Positions 34,871 through 46,889 of a DNA stretch of 64,000 nucleotides are shown here, piece after piece. Source of the DNA: Amaurobius ferox. Its lineage: Eukaryota > Arthropoda > Arachnida > Araneae > Amaurobiidae. The notes under the pieces were generated by a model. The model did no database searches. It saw only the letters and a program-made list of their open reading frames with translations, and was not told the DNA's origin. The stretch's first letter is position 1. Every line of letters starts with the position of its first letter. The position numbers and the translations under genes are program-made. Where the stretch lies: positions 144,329,051 through 144,393,050 of the forward strand of contig OX578133.1 in assembly GCA_951213105.1 (NCBI GenBank), in the 5' to 3' direction.

Positions 34871-34874
34871 CTTC

Positions 34875-36630
34875 TTTTTTTTTTTTTTTTTTTTAAATTG
34901 AGGTTCTTCCCCTGGTGCGACCTTGCTACATTTTTTTATATTTCAAATTATTGGCTACAAGCTAATACCGTTTTATTAGCTACTTTGTTAAAGTGCACCT
35001 GCCAATTTTTATATTACTCCTGTTTTAACTAAACATATCAAGATTAAGTTGCACCTTCCCGAGCAGCACATACTTTATATTATTATATTTTGTATAATAA
35101 ATATCTCCTCTTATTTCATATTAGCTGTTTTATTTACATTATTATTATTTCCATTATTGTAGTTTTCCATACAACTTAATATACTGACGATGAGGAAAAA
35201 AAGCGAAAAAGAGAGAATTAAATAATCTAATATCAATAGGAAATAGCTTCCTGCAGAAGGTGGGGGAATCATTGCGAGGCATTAACGGATTTAATAGGAG
35301 ACTCAAATGCTCATGTCAAAAGAGTTTGCACAATTAGTCATTATCCTTCGAAACTTTTGATGAAATAAATGAAACATTTGGTAGTTATTCTCAGTCTCCA
35401 GAGAATTTCCTTAAGGTAAAAGGATTAGCAGGAGATAATGCTGATGTGTATGAATCAAAGATAATAATACTGATTAACTTCTTGGGTTCTGAAAATGAAT
35501 TTCCATACATGATTGGCATTTCCAGCTTATCTTTTGAAATAATCGTACCAACTGTCATTTGAATCACTCAACAGGTCTGTGAAATATCACACCAGCAAAC
35601 TCTTAATTATAAAAAAAAAACATCTTATTAAAGTTCTGGGTCTAATTCCGTCAAAGTCCTAATTCAGAAAATTTGATTTTATAATATATTCTTTATTTTG
35701 ATTTTATAATGATTTCATAGATTTGTTATTTATGCCCTTTCTGGGTTGTGAAAGACACTGATGGTTAGATTTTCTTATACTACTCTCCACCTCATACCAT
35801 AATTATTACTTTTACCGTCATTCTTGCCATAATTCTTACTTCTACAGTCCTTCAGTCTGAATTTTGTAGTAGTATTTCATATTTTATTCATTTTTTTGTG
35901 TTTCATATGCTCATTAAATGCGCATAATCTTTTTCGTTAAATGCGTGCAAAGAAGGCTTCAATTAGCAATATAACAATTAAAAGTTTACAATTTCCTTGT
36001 AATATCCGGAACCTCGCTAAATGGGGACTTCTTATAAAGGGTTCTACTGTATTTTAATTTCAATTTAAGTAATTTTCAGTTATATCTCTTAACATATTTA
36101 CCTTTGTGTCTGTGTTTGCGTCCGTGTGTGTATGTTTTAGACCTGAACTAGTCAACTTCTTTTTAGTACATTATAACTTTTTCAATATGGTATAATGAAG
36201 AATTCAAACCTTACAAATCCACTTATATAACAGTGGAATGATAAAAAAAAACTCTTCTTCTAACTTTTATCTGTACGGTAAAAACTAAAAAGTTCTAAGA
36301 TTAAGTATAGATGATGTCTTAACAGGTTGGACAGAAAAAACTGTTTCCTCTTGCACTCAAAGTAATTAAGGATATAATTGAATTTTAAAGAACTCTTAGT
36401 AAATTACTAACTCTTTTAGCTTTTACGGAAAAAAACTTGTTTTCAAAATGCCGTAACAAAACTGCACTTTATTCCCAAGGAATTACATTGCTTTTTATGT
36501 CGATATAAAGTAATGAAAATAAAATCAATTCACCTTTAAAAACTATGATTTGAATGTTATTTCATGATTTATTCTAAAAATGACTTTGAAATTATGTATG
36601 TTTGAATTCATAGAATTGTTTAATGGATTT
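34875..36630. other. Mixed AT-rich DNA with a possible pogo/Tigger end
   Basis: A T20 run lies at 34875-34894. At 36008-36050 the sequence ggaacctcgctaaatgggga ... gggttctactgta resembles the terminal repeat of Tigger/pogo transposons, and a shifted, protein-like frame at about 35350-35560 (FDEINETFGSYSQSPENFLK) may be internal remains. I did not find a matching left terminal repeat, so this stays tentative. Confidence 0.3.
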
Positions 36631-36639
36631 GAAAATAAT

Positions 36640-37300
36640 ACTGTAAATTTTTACTTTCCCTACATACTATTAAATTTTACTTTTCCTACATACTATTAAA
36701 TTTTACTTTCCCTACATAGTATAATATATAGGGAAAGTATTGTGACGGGGTCGAAAATTGGAGTTCGAGTTTTCGAGGAAAGAAGACGTTTCAAGCATCC
36801 CTGAACGACCATCGAATGTTTTAGAGATTATATCTGTGTGTATATTTATATTAGTTCAGGTATGCCCATGAGTCAGCGGATGTGATATTTTATAAACGAA
36901 TGAATTTGAAGCGAAATTTTGCACGATTATTGCAATCAGTGAATACTGAAACCCTATTGATTTTAAACGCAGTCGACTGTTCGAAAGCCCCCAACCCCCT
37001 CCAATTATGGAATAAATTTTTTAAAAAAATCATTAAAAAATCAAGATCAAGAATAATTATAAGTAAATAATCATTCCAGATGTAATTTTTCATTCAAAAA
37101 CAAATTACACAAATTTTAAAACGTTAGCATGAATCGTTCTCAAGATATTGCACGATTTTTAACTACATTAAAAAAAAAAAAACTCGTTAAAACTTTAGGA
37201 TTTTCAACATTGTTAAATAAGTAATCATTTCATATGTAATTTTTTATTTGAAAACGAATGATTCAAATTTTAGAACTTCTGGTTTTAATATCTACATTAG
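36640..37300 (+). repeat. Hairpin-ended dispersed repeat with 26-bp triplication
   Basis: Three 26-bp tandem units of ttttactttccctacatact (plus attaaa) at 36646-36720 lead into the family hairpin actttccctacatagtata...tatagggaaagt, then tattgtgacggggtcgaaaa, agcatccctgaacg, ttttaaacgcagtcgactgt and cgttagcatgaatcgttctc. It stops before the 3' end seen elsewhere. Confidence 0.65.
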
Positions 37301-39229
37301 GAACGTGATCGATCGTGTTACTATGTATGTATGAGTATTTCGCAATTTAAAACTCAGATTCTCAACGTATGAAATCGAGGATTTTTAAATCAGATGTAAT
37401 GATTTTGGCATGTGTATAAAACATTCAAAAATTAAAAAAAAAATAATAGAATTGGTGTTTACAAAATATTGTTTCTAATTATTTACAAAAATATACCCCA
37501 AACCGCTGAAAATTGGGCTTTAAATTGTATTGCTGAACCATTGAACAATGAATAAATTTCGTATTTACAATAATGAAAGAATAATAAGGTTCACTAGATA
37601 AATGCGTTCTTGGGAGGTATTTGCGGAAGATCGTAAATCATGGAGTTATTGTAAACTGTCTCCTGCCCGCACTTGTGTAGCGGACGTACCGCTATAACAT
37701 GGAGTGGGGGTAATTGCTATTGCGTGTGCTCGCTCAGCGGAATTACGAGAAGCAAATTCCTAGAAGGTAGGCCCTGTCCAAATTTAAAATTTGGATATTC
37801 CCCTGTTTCTGGATATACATCTGTTCGAAAAACAATTAAGCAAATTACGCTTTGTGATCCACCGTTGCTCTCTATTGAAAAATTACCATAATTTCTATAA
37901 ATGCATGACCCATCTCTTAGGTGGTTGCTTGATTTCCAAATTTCACTCTATGAACTACTTATTCACTTGAACATCACTTTGAACCAAGTACAGATATCGT
38001 TTGCATATATACTGATACAACACTTTTTTATATAAGTCACACAATGTTAGTTCTTATTTACATCGCTCTTTCTGCGGCCACATTTCGGAAGTTTCTCATT
38101 TAATTTATCTACCAGGTCATATATATACTACATATCTTAATTTGGCAGTTTGCCCATTGGAATATATCATCCAGTTTTCATTTTCTACGTTCATTTTCAC
38201 TCTTCCTTTTTACGACACGTTCGCTGCTTTCCAATTTTTAACGTAATTCGTTAGCGTAGTTGTTATGATGCTAGGATTGATTTTAAAGCATTTGTGCTGA
38301 ATGAATATGCCTCGATTTATGAATCAGAAAAACCTTAAATTAAATACAATGTAGGCTGCGTTTATGAAGGTGTCTTTTACTATGAATTGAAATTAAAATG
38401 AGTAACGAAGATATAAGTTCATTAAAAAAACTATAGGATGGAGGCAATCTCTAGACTTTTCCTGCGTTGCAAGTAGGCATTTGACCTCTGAGCCGAAATA
38501 TATACCTTTTTAAAATTCCTTTTCTATATCCATATCTACACAATAAATATATTACCCACCCAAATCGGGTCCAAATCGCTTCAGAAGTTTATGAAAGACC
38601 AGGTTTATGCGTTATGCGAGATGATGAAAGGCCAACGATTTTGTCAAAATCCCATTTTATATCCAAACTATATACATTTTTTGGAATTTTTTCCCTGCGT
38701 TCACGTCTACATAAAATATGAAACTTGTCGCTTAAGTTAGGTCCACATTGCTCCAGTGGTTTTTGAGATTACGAATGGCTAGCAATTTGACACACCCACT
38801 CACAGACCTATAAAATTAATTTCTGCTATCTAGGCACCCCACTAATGTATTTACGGTGAAAACTCGACTTATGATTAGACTCGACGTAGATCACGATCAC
38901 CCTACGATTTTTAGGCTACGTCGGTTAAAGTTAAATGGTTATTTAATCTACCGCTAAAAGTATATATATATGAAAAGTGGTACAATGCACGATCACAATC
39001 GCCGTCAGCTCAGCAAAAACTAATAAGAAAATTAAGATAATAATCGATCTTTCGGATCTAAAACACTAGAAGTGTTAAGAATTTTATAATGTTTTGCCAG
39101 TGTTTCCTAAACTTTGCAAGTTTTCTAAATTTTCAAGAGCTTGGAACCTCAGAAACGGTGTAGGGCATACAGTGTAGAGAAGTGTCGATAATTAGAAAAT
39201 ACCGGGTATCAGTGTTTTAGGCAAAAGTA
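37301..39229. other. Unassigned DNA, some old repeats
   Basis: 38500-38830 contains two related segments (atatacctttttaaaattcc... / atacattttttggaattttt..., each followed by ccaaatcgcttcagaagttt / ccacattgctccagtggttt) about 180 bp apart. No gene is supported. Confidence 0.35.
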
Positions 39230-39600
39230 GTCCTATTATCTGATGATTTCCCCCAGGGGACTCACTCCAAGAGGGTGGTGTACAGATTTTAGCTCCTTAT
39301 AGCTCTGGTCCTCCTGACCTGGGGGAGTAAATCAATCTATGGATAGGCCCGGCTGCTTGCCCTTGTGGTACTTGAAGCAGGTGCTTCCAGGTGGCGGAGA
39401 GGAGCAGTGTTTTTGTGGCCTGTTTCGTGTTGAGGGAACCTTCTAGCCCTTCCCGGTGAATGTTCTGCCGATTATCGCTCTTTTGGCCGTGGTCTCGCTG
39501 GGTAGTGGATAAACAACCTGCTTTCTTCTCTCATAGTGGCGTAAACCCCCAGGTCGCCACTGAGGGATGCGTGAATCTGTTATCTGATGACGACTCTATA
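39230..39600 (+). other. GC-richer island of unknown origin
   Basis: About 370 bp of clearly higher GC than the surroundings (gactcactccaagagggtgg; ggcggagaggagcagtg; gtcgccactgagggatgcgt). No long open frame and no tRNA boxes. It could be the 5' leader of a retroelement or a regulatory segment. Confidence 0.35.
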
Positions 39601-39769
39601 AAAGCCATTGTATTAATGATACAAAACATTCGGAACTCAACTATAGTGACATTGTTGTTTGTGTAGACTCAATGAAAGTTTTCTGACAAAAAGTTACGAT
39701 TTTACCTCCCCTTTGGAGTGATTCTTAAGCAAACCTGACGCAGCGAAACAATTGGAAATACAGTGTTGT

Positions 39770-40385
39770 ATTACTTTACCTGCAATGCAATGCGATGTGT
39801 GAGGAAAGTATTAGAATCGTATCGAAAATCGTAATTCGAGTTTTCGTCGAATCTACAATTTCGAATACTCTAGAAACCGAAAAATTTATTTTTAATGTGA
39901 CGTCTGTGTATCTGTCTGTCTGTGCAATATATGTATCCACTCTAGATGAAAACATAACGGATATAATTTCACAAAATTTGGTAAATAAGTCACTTGTGGG
40001 TTAGTCTGGTGCTGATTCGATTTTATGACAATTCAGAAAAAAAACTGCCTTTTTTTGCGAAATGGCCCGCAAAACTCATCAAAATCGAAAATAAAAGACT
40101 GCATATGCTCAAATGTATTAATTAAATGCTTGTTTTATATGTAATTTTTGACAACGAAAGGAATGAGACCAACTCCATATCTTAAGAACTAACCGCCTTT
40201 GAAAATGTGCCCAATTGTCAAATGAAAGCGAAAATTAAATTAAAGCTCCAAATTCAGTGTAATTTGAAATAATTATCCGTGTTATTTCGCACAATTAAAC
40301 TCAATGAATTTTGAAAGAAAGAAAGATAAAATGCATTTGAGTCTGTACGGAAATTCATGTGCTACCCGCATCAGATTTTCTTTAT
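39770..40385 (+). repeat. Hairpin-ended dispersed repeat, 0.6 kb copy
   Basis: From attactttacctgcaatgca through agtattagaatcgtatcgaa, tctgtctgtctgtgc, tgtatccactctagatgaaa and aagtcacttgtgggttagtc to ctacccgcatcagattttct. Parallel to 32895-33228 but with more of the interior. Confidence 0.65.
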
Positions 40386-40492
40386 TCTATCTGTTGTAAA
40401 GTGCTAATTTTACTCAGGGGTGTCAACAGAATCTCACAAATGTCACATTAAACTGTTTCAGTTTTTAAGAGGTCTCCAGGAGTGCCATAAAT

Positions 40493-40919
40493 AGAGTGAA
40501 TACTTGTAGGATATTTGATAATTTTTTTCATTAAGGTGAATTTGATAATGATATTTTTAAAAATTGTATAATTTTTATGAATTTATTAGAATTTTATTTT
40601 AATATATGTTTTATTTTGATACAAATTTTATTTTGACATATGTTAAAAATTTAATAAAATTTTAAATTTAATTTCTAAAACTTTTAAATATGCAAATGTT
40701 TTTATTTTGAGATATAACTTCTTGAATGGATGCTTTTGCATCATAATCAGCAATATTTTTGTTTCTGGAAGCAATAGTTTGTTGCAATCATGCGCGCAAG
40801 CAACATATCTCAAAATAAAATTTTAATAAATTTATGAAAATTATACAGTTTTTAAAAATATTATTATAAGATTCATCTTATTGAAAAATTCATCATATTT
40901 GCTACAGGTATTCACTTAT
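40493..40919. mobile_element. Fold-back element, about 110-bp arms
   Basis: Left arm 40493-40608 (gtgaatacttgtagg ... atttttaaaaattgtataat ... gaattttattt) and right arm 40811-40919 are inverted repeats with small gaps. The spacer contains a less AT-rich segment (gcaatcatgcgcgcaagcaa). MITE-like, non-coding. Confidence 0.72.
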
Positions 40920-41235
40920 TAGCTATAAAATTTTTAGGTATTATCAATGTATATGAGAAGAGGTACAAAATAAAATGTGAAGCATTGAATTTCCTCTGTG
41001 CATTTTAAGACTCGTAAGACACCCTAATTCTATATATTTTTTTATTTTGCAACTGACCACAAACTTTATACATTTGTACTACCGAAACAGTTTATATTTA
41101 ATCCGTTGCAGTGCCCGGATATAGCTGTTGGTATTAAAAATATAGTTGATAAACATTTTCCTGTTACATCCCTTGTATCTCGGGGCGAGCCAAGGCTACC
41201 AAGATAATTGAAATCGGACGGATCGAACCAAAATT
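40920..41235. other. AT-rich DNA leading into a tandem array
   Basis: gttgcagtgcccggatatag at 41107 is related to the start of the repeat at 33730. Otherwise nothing. Confidence 0.35.
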
Positions 41236-41499
41236 AGAGAAATGCATATTTCGAACTATTCGCTCTTTTCGACCTTATACATGCTCAGTGATTCACTCAC
41301 AGCTAACAATAGACACCAAAAATAGAGAAATGCCTAATTCGAACTACTCGCTGGCTTCGCCTCAGGACATGTCCGGTGACTGACTCACTGCTAACGATAG
41401 ACACCAAATATAGAGAAATGCATATTTCGAACTATTCATTCGCTTCGCCTTGGTACATGCCCAGTGACTCACTCACGGCTAACGATAGACACACAGATT
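41236..41499. repeat. 88-bp tandem repeat, three units
   Basis: The word agagaaatgc starts units at 41236, 41324 and 41412. Each unit carries ttcgaactattcgct, ggcttcgcct-like and agtgactcactcacggctaa blocks and ends agacaccaaa. Confidence 0.9.
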
Positions 41500-42035
41500 G
41501 CTAAAATGGGAACAGCCCTTCTGAAGGGAGTTTTGATATCTTACACTAATGTAATGTACTGTACCGGAATACAGTATTGGGATATATAAAGTGTATTGTA
41601 TGACGAAATGATTTGATATCAATAAAAAGCGTATCAGGATAAAAAATATTTCAATGGACTGTACCAGGTAGATACCTGATTAATTTGAGGAACTGTATTT
41701 GAAGAAATCTGAGTTGAGCTGCGTAGCTCAGCAAGTCTATATATCAACGTTGCGATTTTCTGAACACTGGTAAGTGTTTCTGGATTCTGAAAGCTTTTTA
41801 ACCCTGCAAAAAAAATCCTTATATTCTTTATGCAAAAGGAAATGTTTCCTTGTTTATGAGGAAAACATGCGTAACTTTTGACAATGGCGGTGTCTAAGAG
41901 GTTGGGAAAAACACACGTAATAATCGTCGCATTGAATAAATGAAATTTAATAACTTTGATGGATTGACTGAAAATTGACTGAAATTAAAGCTTTTCATTA
42001 ATTTAACATTCAAAAGATTCGGTATCTTATGCAAT
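41500..42035. other. AT-rich DNA, nothing recognised
   Basis: Contains a self-complementary gagctgcgtagctc at 41716-41729 but no gene or array. Confidence 0.3.
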
Positions 42036-42039
42036 TAGA

Positions 42040-42480
42040 TATTTTTCCCTTGAAACACAAATTTCTCAGGATCTGCTATAGATAGAGCTCAGATGATGAC
42101 TGATTTGAATTAAGCATTGAATTCCAAAGGTGAATGGGGGGGGGGGCATCAGTGATTTTTACTTCCAGTTCAAAAATTTTCTTTAAAAAGTCCATTTCGC
42201 ATTATTGGCTATAGATAGAGCTTCAATAATGACTGATTAGGATTTAGCGCCGAATTCCAGAAGGGGGGGGGGGGTAACTATGGATATCCGTTTCAAGGTC
42301 ATTTACGATTTTTCCGAAAATTGGCATGACTATACGAAATAAGTGTGCAAATGGGAATAAAAATGTTCAGTAGTTTCTTCAAAACTGAAGTGTGCACACG
42401 ATGTGCCACCATATAAAGGCTCCTTCATAAATTTCTTGTATTTATATCTCGGGAACAATTGATTTAAACATGTACCTATG
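42040..42480 (-). repeat. Dispersed repeat with internal 120-bp duplication and G runs
   Basis: Two related segments (ctatagatagagctcagatg at 42076 and ctatagatagagcttcaata at 42210), each ending in a G11-12 run (42136-42146 and 42263-42274). In the opposite orientation the same family is at 52790-53270 (tatagcagatcctgag; actggaagtgaaaatcttt). Confidence 0.6.
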
Positions 42481-42817
42481 AATTATTATTCAATTTTGTG
42501 TCCACTTCGAAGTGCTATATTTATTCTTCTGCGTGATTAAAGGGGATATGTCCCATTTAACTGAAGTAAAATGCATGCATACAAATGAGGTAATCATTAT
42601 TCAGGGTGATTGCTAAGGAAACAACAGAACGCGTGCTGCTATTCATGGAATTCGCCCAAGTTTCCTCAGGTCGTTGTTAAATACTGATGTCGCAACAGAT
42701 AATGCAAAATGAATCAGTTCGAAAATTACAAGAGTTGAATTATTCATTTGTTAACGAATAAGATTATTTGTTGCTTTTGTGGTAAGTTTTTAATGGTGTT
42801 TGTTAGTAAAAATTCTA

Positions 42818-45245
42818 CAGGGTTCCTAGTTAAGTGTCTCAATAGATTTTTAAAGAAAGGTCCACAAGTGTATACGTTAAGTCTATTGTAAAGTGATCCC
42901 GACTGAGCGAATAAAAGTGTTTGCAGTGCGTCTAGTGGTGTGCATGATAGTGAGTGTTTTAAAGAATTATCTTATTAGTAAGAATTGATACCAGGAGTAA
43001 AAGAAAAGCGTATTCGGAAGGCAATAAATTCTTATCAAAAGTTGGCTGGCATATATAATGATTGCTGAAGTACCGTTGTCATATTATTTCTTTAATTCAA
43101 ATGTGTTGTGACACGTCACAACACGTTATTTTTTTTATTATTGAAAATTAACATTTTTTTTTTATAATTCATTAAATATTTTATTTTACATTAAATTTAT
43201 TATTCCAAATTATCTTATTCAAAATTGCTTTTATTTTATATAATCATTAATAGGCTAATTGTCTCTTTTCATGAATTAAATCATAACACGCTGTTGTATT
43301 CATATTTTCATGTACAGTCCACGCCCTCTTTCAAAACTGCGGCAAAACGACATCCTTTTTTTTAATGATTGGCAAAGGAATCTCCCCGGTTCAGCGAGAA
43401 TTTAGTTTTTTGGTATGGCATCATCCGGTTAGCGCGGGAGAAATTGTGCTGACTCGTTCTTCTCTTGAAAATTTGTGGTGCGTGTAGGTGGTGTTTAAAA
43501 AAAGGGGTCCCTTCTGGGGACATCCTTTCGCCTTTTTTTTATTTATTATTGAATTCATTTTTTTTAGTATTAAAACGATCCTATACACACTATCTATGAC
43601 AAGTATGTGGAGTAATGCTGATTAATTATTAAATAATTTGTGATGTGAATAGGTGTGTATTTTCTTAAGGTAAGGGTGTGTGTCTTCACCTCTTGTCCTT
43701 ATCATTTGTTAAGATGGAATCCATGTGCAACATATCCATATTCATCGAATATTTTATCTTGTGACAGCAAAAAAATAATAATAATATCATTAATATGGAA
43801 AGTGAGTACATTTGAAGAAAGTCTTTATTTATAATAACTTGTGTGTTAAAATGGAGATATTGATAGTGCACGTGAACAAAATTGATGACATTATTCTGCA
43901 ATAACAATTTGGTCAATATATATATTTTATTTTGTGTTTTCTTCAACTAGAAATAAAGGTGAATTTACTTTTTAACTTTTGTGCTTGTTTTCAATATGTA
44001 CAGAGGATTGTTCTTTTCAAGAAAGAGTTATTGAGCTATGTAAAATAGCTTTTGTGTGAATTCATGAGAATTCAAGGTGAATAGATTCTGCCTTGGGTTG
44101 ATATGCGAAGGAATATGATTTGTTTGCAAAAAAACCCCACATATTGAGGTCATATTGCAAACTTTGTGAAGTGTCCTATGAAATCGGACATTAAGCACTT
44201 GTGACTTTCACAATACCACATCACATAAATATAAATATGTATTCATCTAAGAAATACAATATAAAATGCGAACTTCTACTTATTGAAGCTTTACATATGA
44301 AGATATATTTTATTCATCTATATTGACATCATTTTAGGTAACAAGAATTTTTATGAATCAAGAAACTTATTATGTTTGTCAAATTGATAAAGAACACTAA
44401 GTCACTTGTGACTGAGAGTTATCAGTCCATGTCTCATGAACTATCCTTTAGTAACAAGAAATAATTCTTTTCCTTTTTCGGTTCCAAATTAAAGGGAAAC
44501 CTTTGTTTTACACTATTTATAAATTTCTCATTGCAGATCCTAAATACAGGTATATATATTTTTTAAATGTTAAATTTAATTAATATTATATTTCATATGT
44601 ATGTGTAATTTAGTTTTAGGCGCTTACATGCAAAATGGGTTAATGTTTTATAAACACAACGCAATGCATTTTTTTCCTTTTATTCAAAATTCATTCCCCA
44701 CTTATACGATTCCCTTCCATTAAGTTACTAATCTTTAATTAATTTCCTTTTTTTCATTGTATGTGAGTGACCGACCCAACTAGATGTGTGATGGGGATTG
44801 TAAATTAACTTTTATATTTCTTAAAGATCTCTTTTTACAGTCCTTATCACAACATCTGAAATGTATATATTCTTCCTGGCGGAAGACATTTTAGACAGGA
44901 TCTACACTAGATTTCTGTTTAGGTAAATGTTGTTTATTGTATCATTCCTTAATATGATAGTAATTCGTCAATGACTATTTTGTGTCAAATAAATACTTTC
45001 TGTAAATTTTAATTTTCGATTTTTACTCATTATATAATGCTCTAACTCTGTAATTGTTTCTTTTCACCTATCTCGATATTTTGCCGAGTTTGTAATCTAA
45101 ACATTTTATGTTATCCAATAGGGGCACTGCAATCACTTTTATTCGATCGGATATGGTCGCTATAGTATATAGACCTAACGTTTGCAATCACGGGCCTCTC
45201 CTGATAATATTATTGAGGTGCTTAAGGAGTTTTCTAGGATCCCTG
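42818..45245. mobile_element. Long-TIR transposon, 2.4 kb, with large internal insert
   Basis: Ends cagggttcctagttaa (42818) and the complement cagggatcctagaaaa (to 45245), with TA on both sides (42816-42817, 45246-45247). Inverted repeats share aaggtccacaagtgtatacg / aggcccgtgattgcaaacgt and gaataaaagtg(a/t)ttgcagtgc. It is colinear with the 740-bp element at 20767-21506 except for about 1.77 kb between 43105 and 44880, which has no counterpart there. That part holds a perfect inverted repeat gtgttgtgac-ac-gtcacaacac (43101-43122) and no recognisable gene. Confidence 0.75.
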
Positions 45246-45267
45246 TATACTCACAAAACCTGCCTAT

Positions 45268-45566
45268 AGCGTATTGTTGTTGTTGAGACCCAGACCGTCC
45301 GTCCTACCAGAAAGGTGTAAGGTGACTGTTTAGACGGCCGGGAAGTGCCACCCAATTTAGACCGGAACCCAGTGGGGGAGGCATCCACAGGGACCGTACC
45401 CTCCTTCCCCTACCACCAACCTCTCGGAAGGACTTACGGACCCACATGCTTAACGTGATCGTACTCCGCATGAACACGGCGGCAGTTGTGGCATCGTGCA
45501 AATCCAGCGCGCAAACCACCGAGCTTCCGCGCCCGAAATGTGCCACCAGCACGCGGTGTTATCAAA
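45268..45566 (-). mobile_element. SINE family S copy with 5S-like 5' end
   Basis: Minus-strand copy: tail (caa)n and gggtctcaac at 45268-45290, body to 45450, tRNA-like head (gctcggtggtttgcgcgc), and at its 5' extremity acaccgcgtgctggtggc, which equals the 3' end of a 5S rRNA. It lies 20 bp beyond the end of the long-TIR element. Frames on both strands over this copy are not genes. Confidence 0.78.
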
Positions 45567-46640
45567 GTTGCCCTCCTATCCCAAATAATAGCATATCCCA
45601 AATAATAAACCGATTTTGCAACGTTTTTTGTGTTCGTCTGTATGGAATATACGATACCCGTAATGGAAAATAAATTTGATCTGTTGCACAATTTTGCGAG
45701 CCTTCTCGGAAACCAATGACTTAAAGTACCACGTATCCGGCTTCATATTCCTTTGAGATCTGACTGTACAAAGATGCAACAGTTAAATTCATACTCACAC
45801 CGGTCTTGCTTATAGGGACATTCTCAAAGTTTGAATTGCTCTCCCATTACAGATAATAACATTTAGTAACCGGTTTTGCGATTATTATACACTCGCTAGC
45901 ACAGAATAATCAATACCTGCAATAACAGGTTCAAGGTTTTCCCCGCGGCAACCTGTAAGATGGCGATTAAATGAGGGACACATGTTTTAATCTCCCATTC
46001 ACCATGCTCGGAATATGTGGCCGAATCTTTCACCAGGTAGGGTCTAAAAACACTCGCCATGGTTGTAGGCTCAGACCACAATTTAGCCAGTTCTGCCCTG
46101 CCACCTGGAAAAGTCTAGTCATGGTAAAAAGATTTGGACCGAATAAACCGAAGAATCTATCAACGCACCATTCCCCAGATGTGTGTGCCCCTTAGGAAAC
46201 GTGGGTCCACTGCTACAGAGCCAAGCCCCATTCGCCTTAAAAAAAACTCGCATTCTCCGAGGTGGTAACCTACCATGACAGTAAGAAAATTGCTAAATGC
46301 TTTAAAAATCTTGGGACATAACACATTGTTTTTGTTGCCATTGCAGATACAATCAGCTGCACTTAATCGGGTAACGGATATTCATATACCTAGCTTATCT
46401 GCATAGAATACTGTGGAACAAAAACGAGTCCCATAGGATTTATGTTAAACATACCTGTTTTATCGCATAGCAATCCCCGGTTAATTGTATAAACGCTGAG
46501 ACACCAATCTCGGAAATTTCAGTTGATTTATGATTTTAATGAGTATAATGTGAATGACAGTGATTTGCTTCAACTTACTGTTCTTTATTTTGAAATTCGT
46601 ACAGTGTAAGGAAAATGAACAAACAGAACATTATCGTACT
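45567..46640. other. Unassigned DNA, moderately GC
   Basis: The 74-codon plus frame at 45971-46195 has mixed composition and could be an old coding relic, but I recognise nothing. Words of the type accggttttgcgat recur at 45609 and 45880, suggesting an old internal duplication. Confidence 0.3.
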
Positions 46641-46721
46641 CGTTAGGAAATCATGGCAGCCCCTGAAACTGTATCAACACAGACAACGATAGCGACGATG
46701 AAGACAAGAGATCCTCCTTAA

Positions 46722-46889
46722 TCTGTATCTGATGTTAATTGCGCTTGGTGCGCTATTCTTCGATATTTTGAAGCAAGCGGTGGTGACATTAATTTGCTAT
46801 ATATGTTGCAAAAAGAAGGAGAGAAATGCAATGTCCGAACCATGAGAAAACAAACTACTGTAAAAGATTATCTCACTGGCAGCAGATGA
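46722..46889 (+). pseudogene. pogo/Tigger-like transposase C-terminal relic
   Basis: A 55-codon frame reading SVSDVNCAWCAILRYFEASG, then DINLLYMLQKEGEKCN and VRTMRKQTTVKDYLTGSR before a stop. Pogo/Tigger/jerky-type transposases end with a helical segment followed by a (K)QTTITDFF-like motif; here QTTVKDYL occupies that position. Just upstream (46685-46715), in another frame, an acidic DNDSDDEDK stretch fits the acidic linker of the same family. Frameshift and stop show it is decayed. The catalytic domain is absent. Confidence 0.55.

Noticed and set aside
45304..45691. Several overlapping frames on both strands with arginine-rich sequence
   Set aside because: They are translations of SINE family S and recur with the same frames at 48369-48847.
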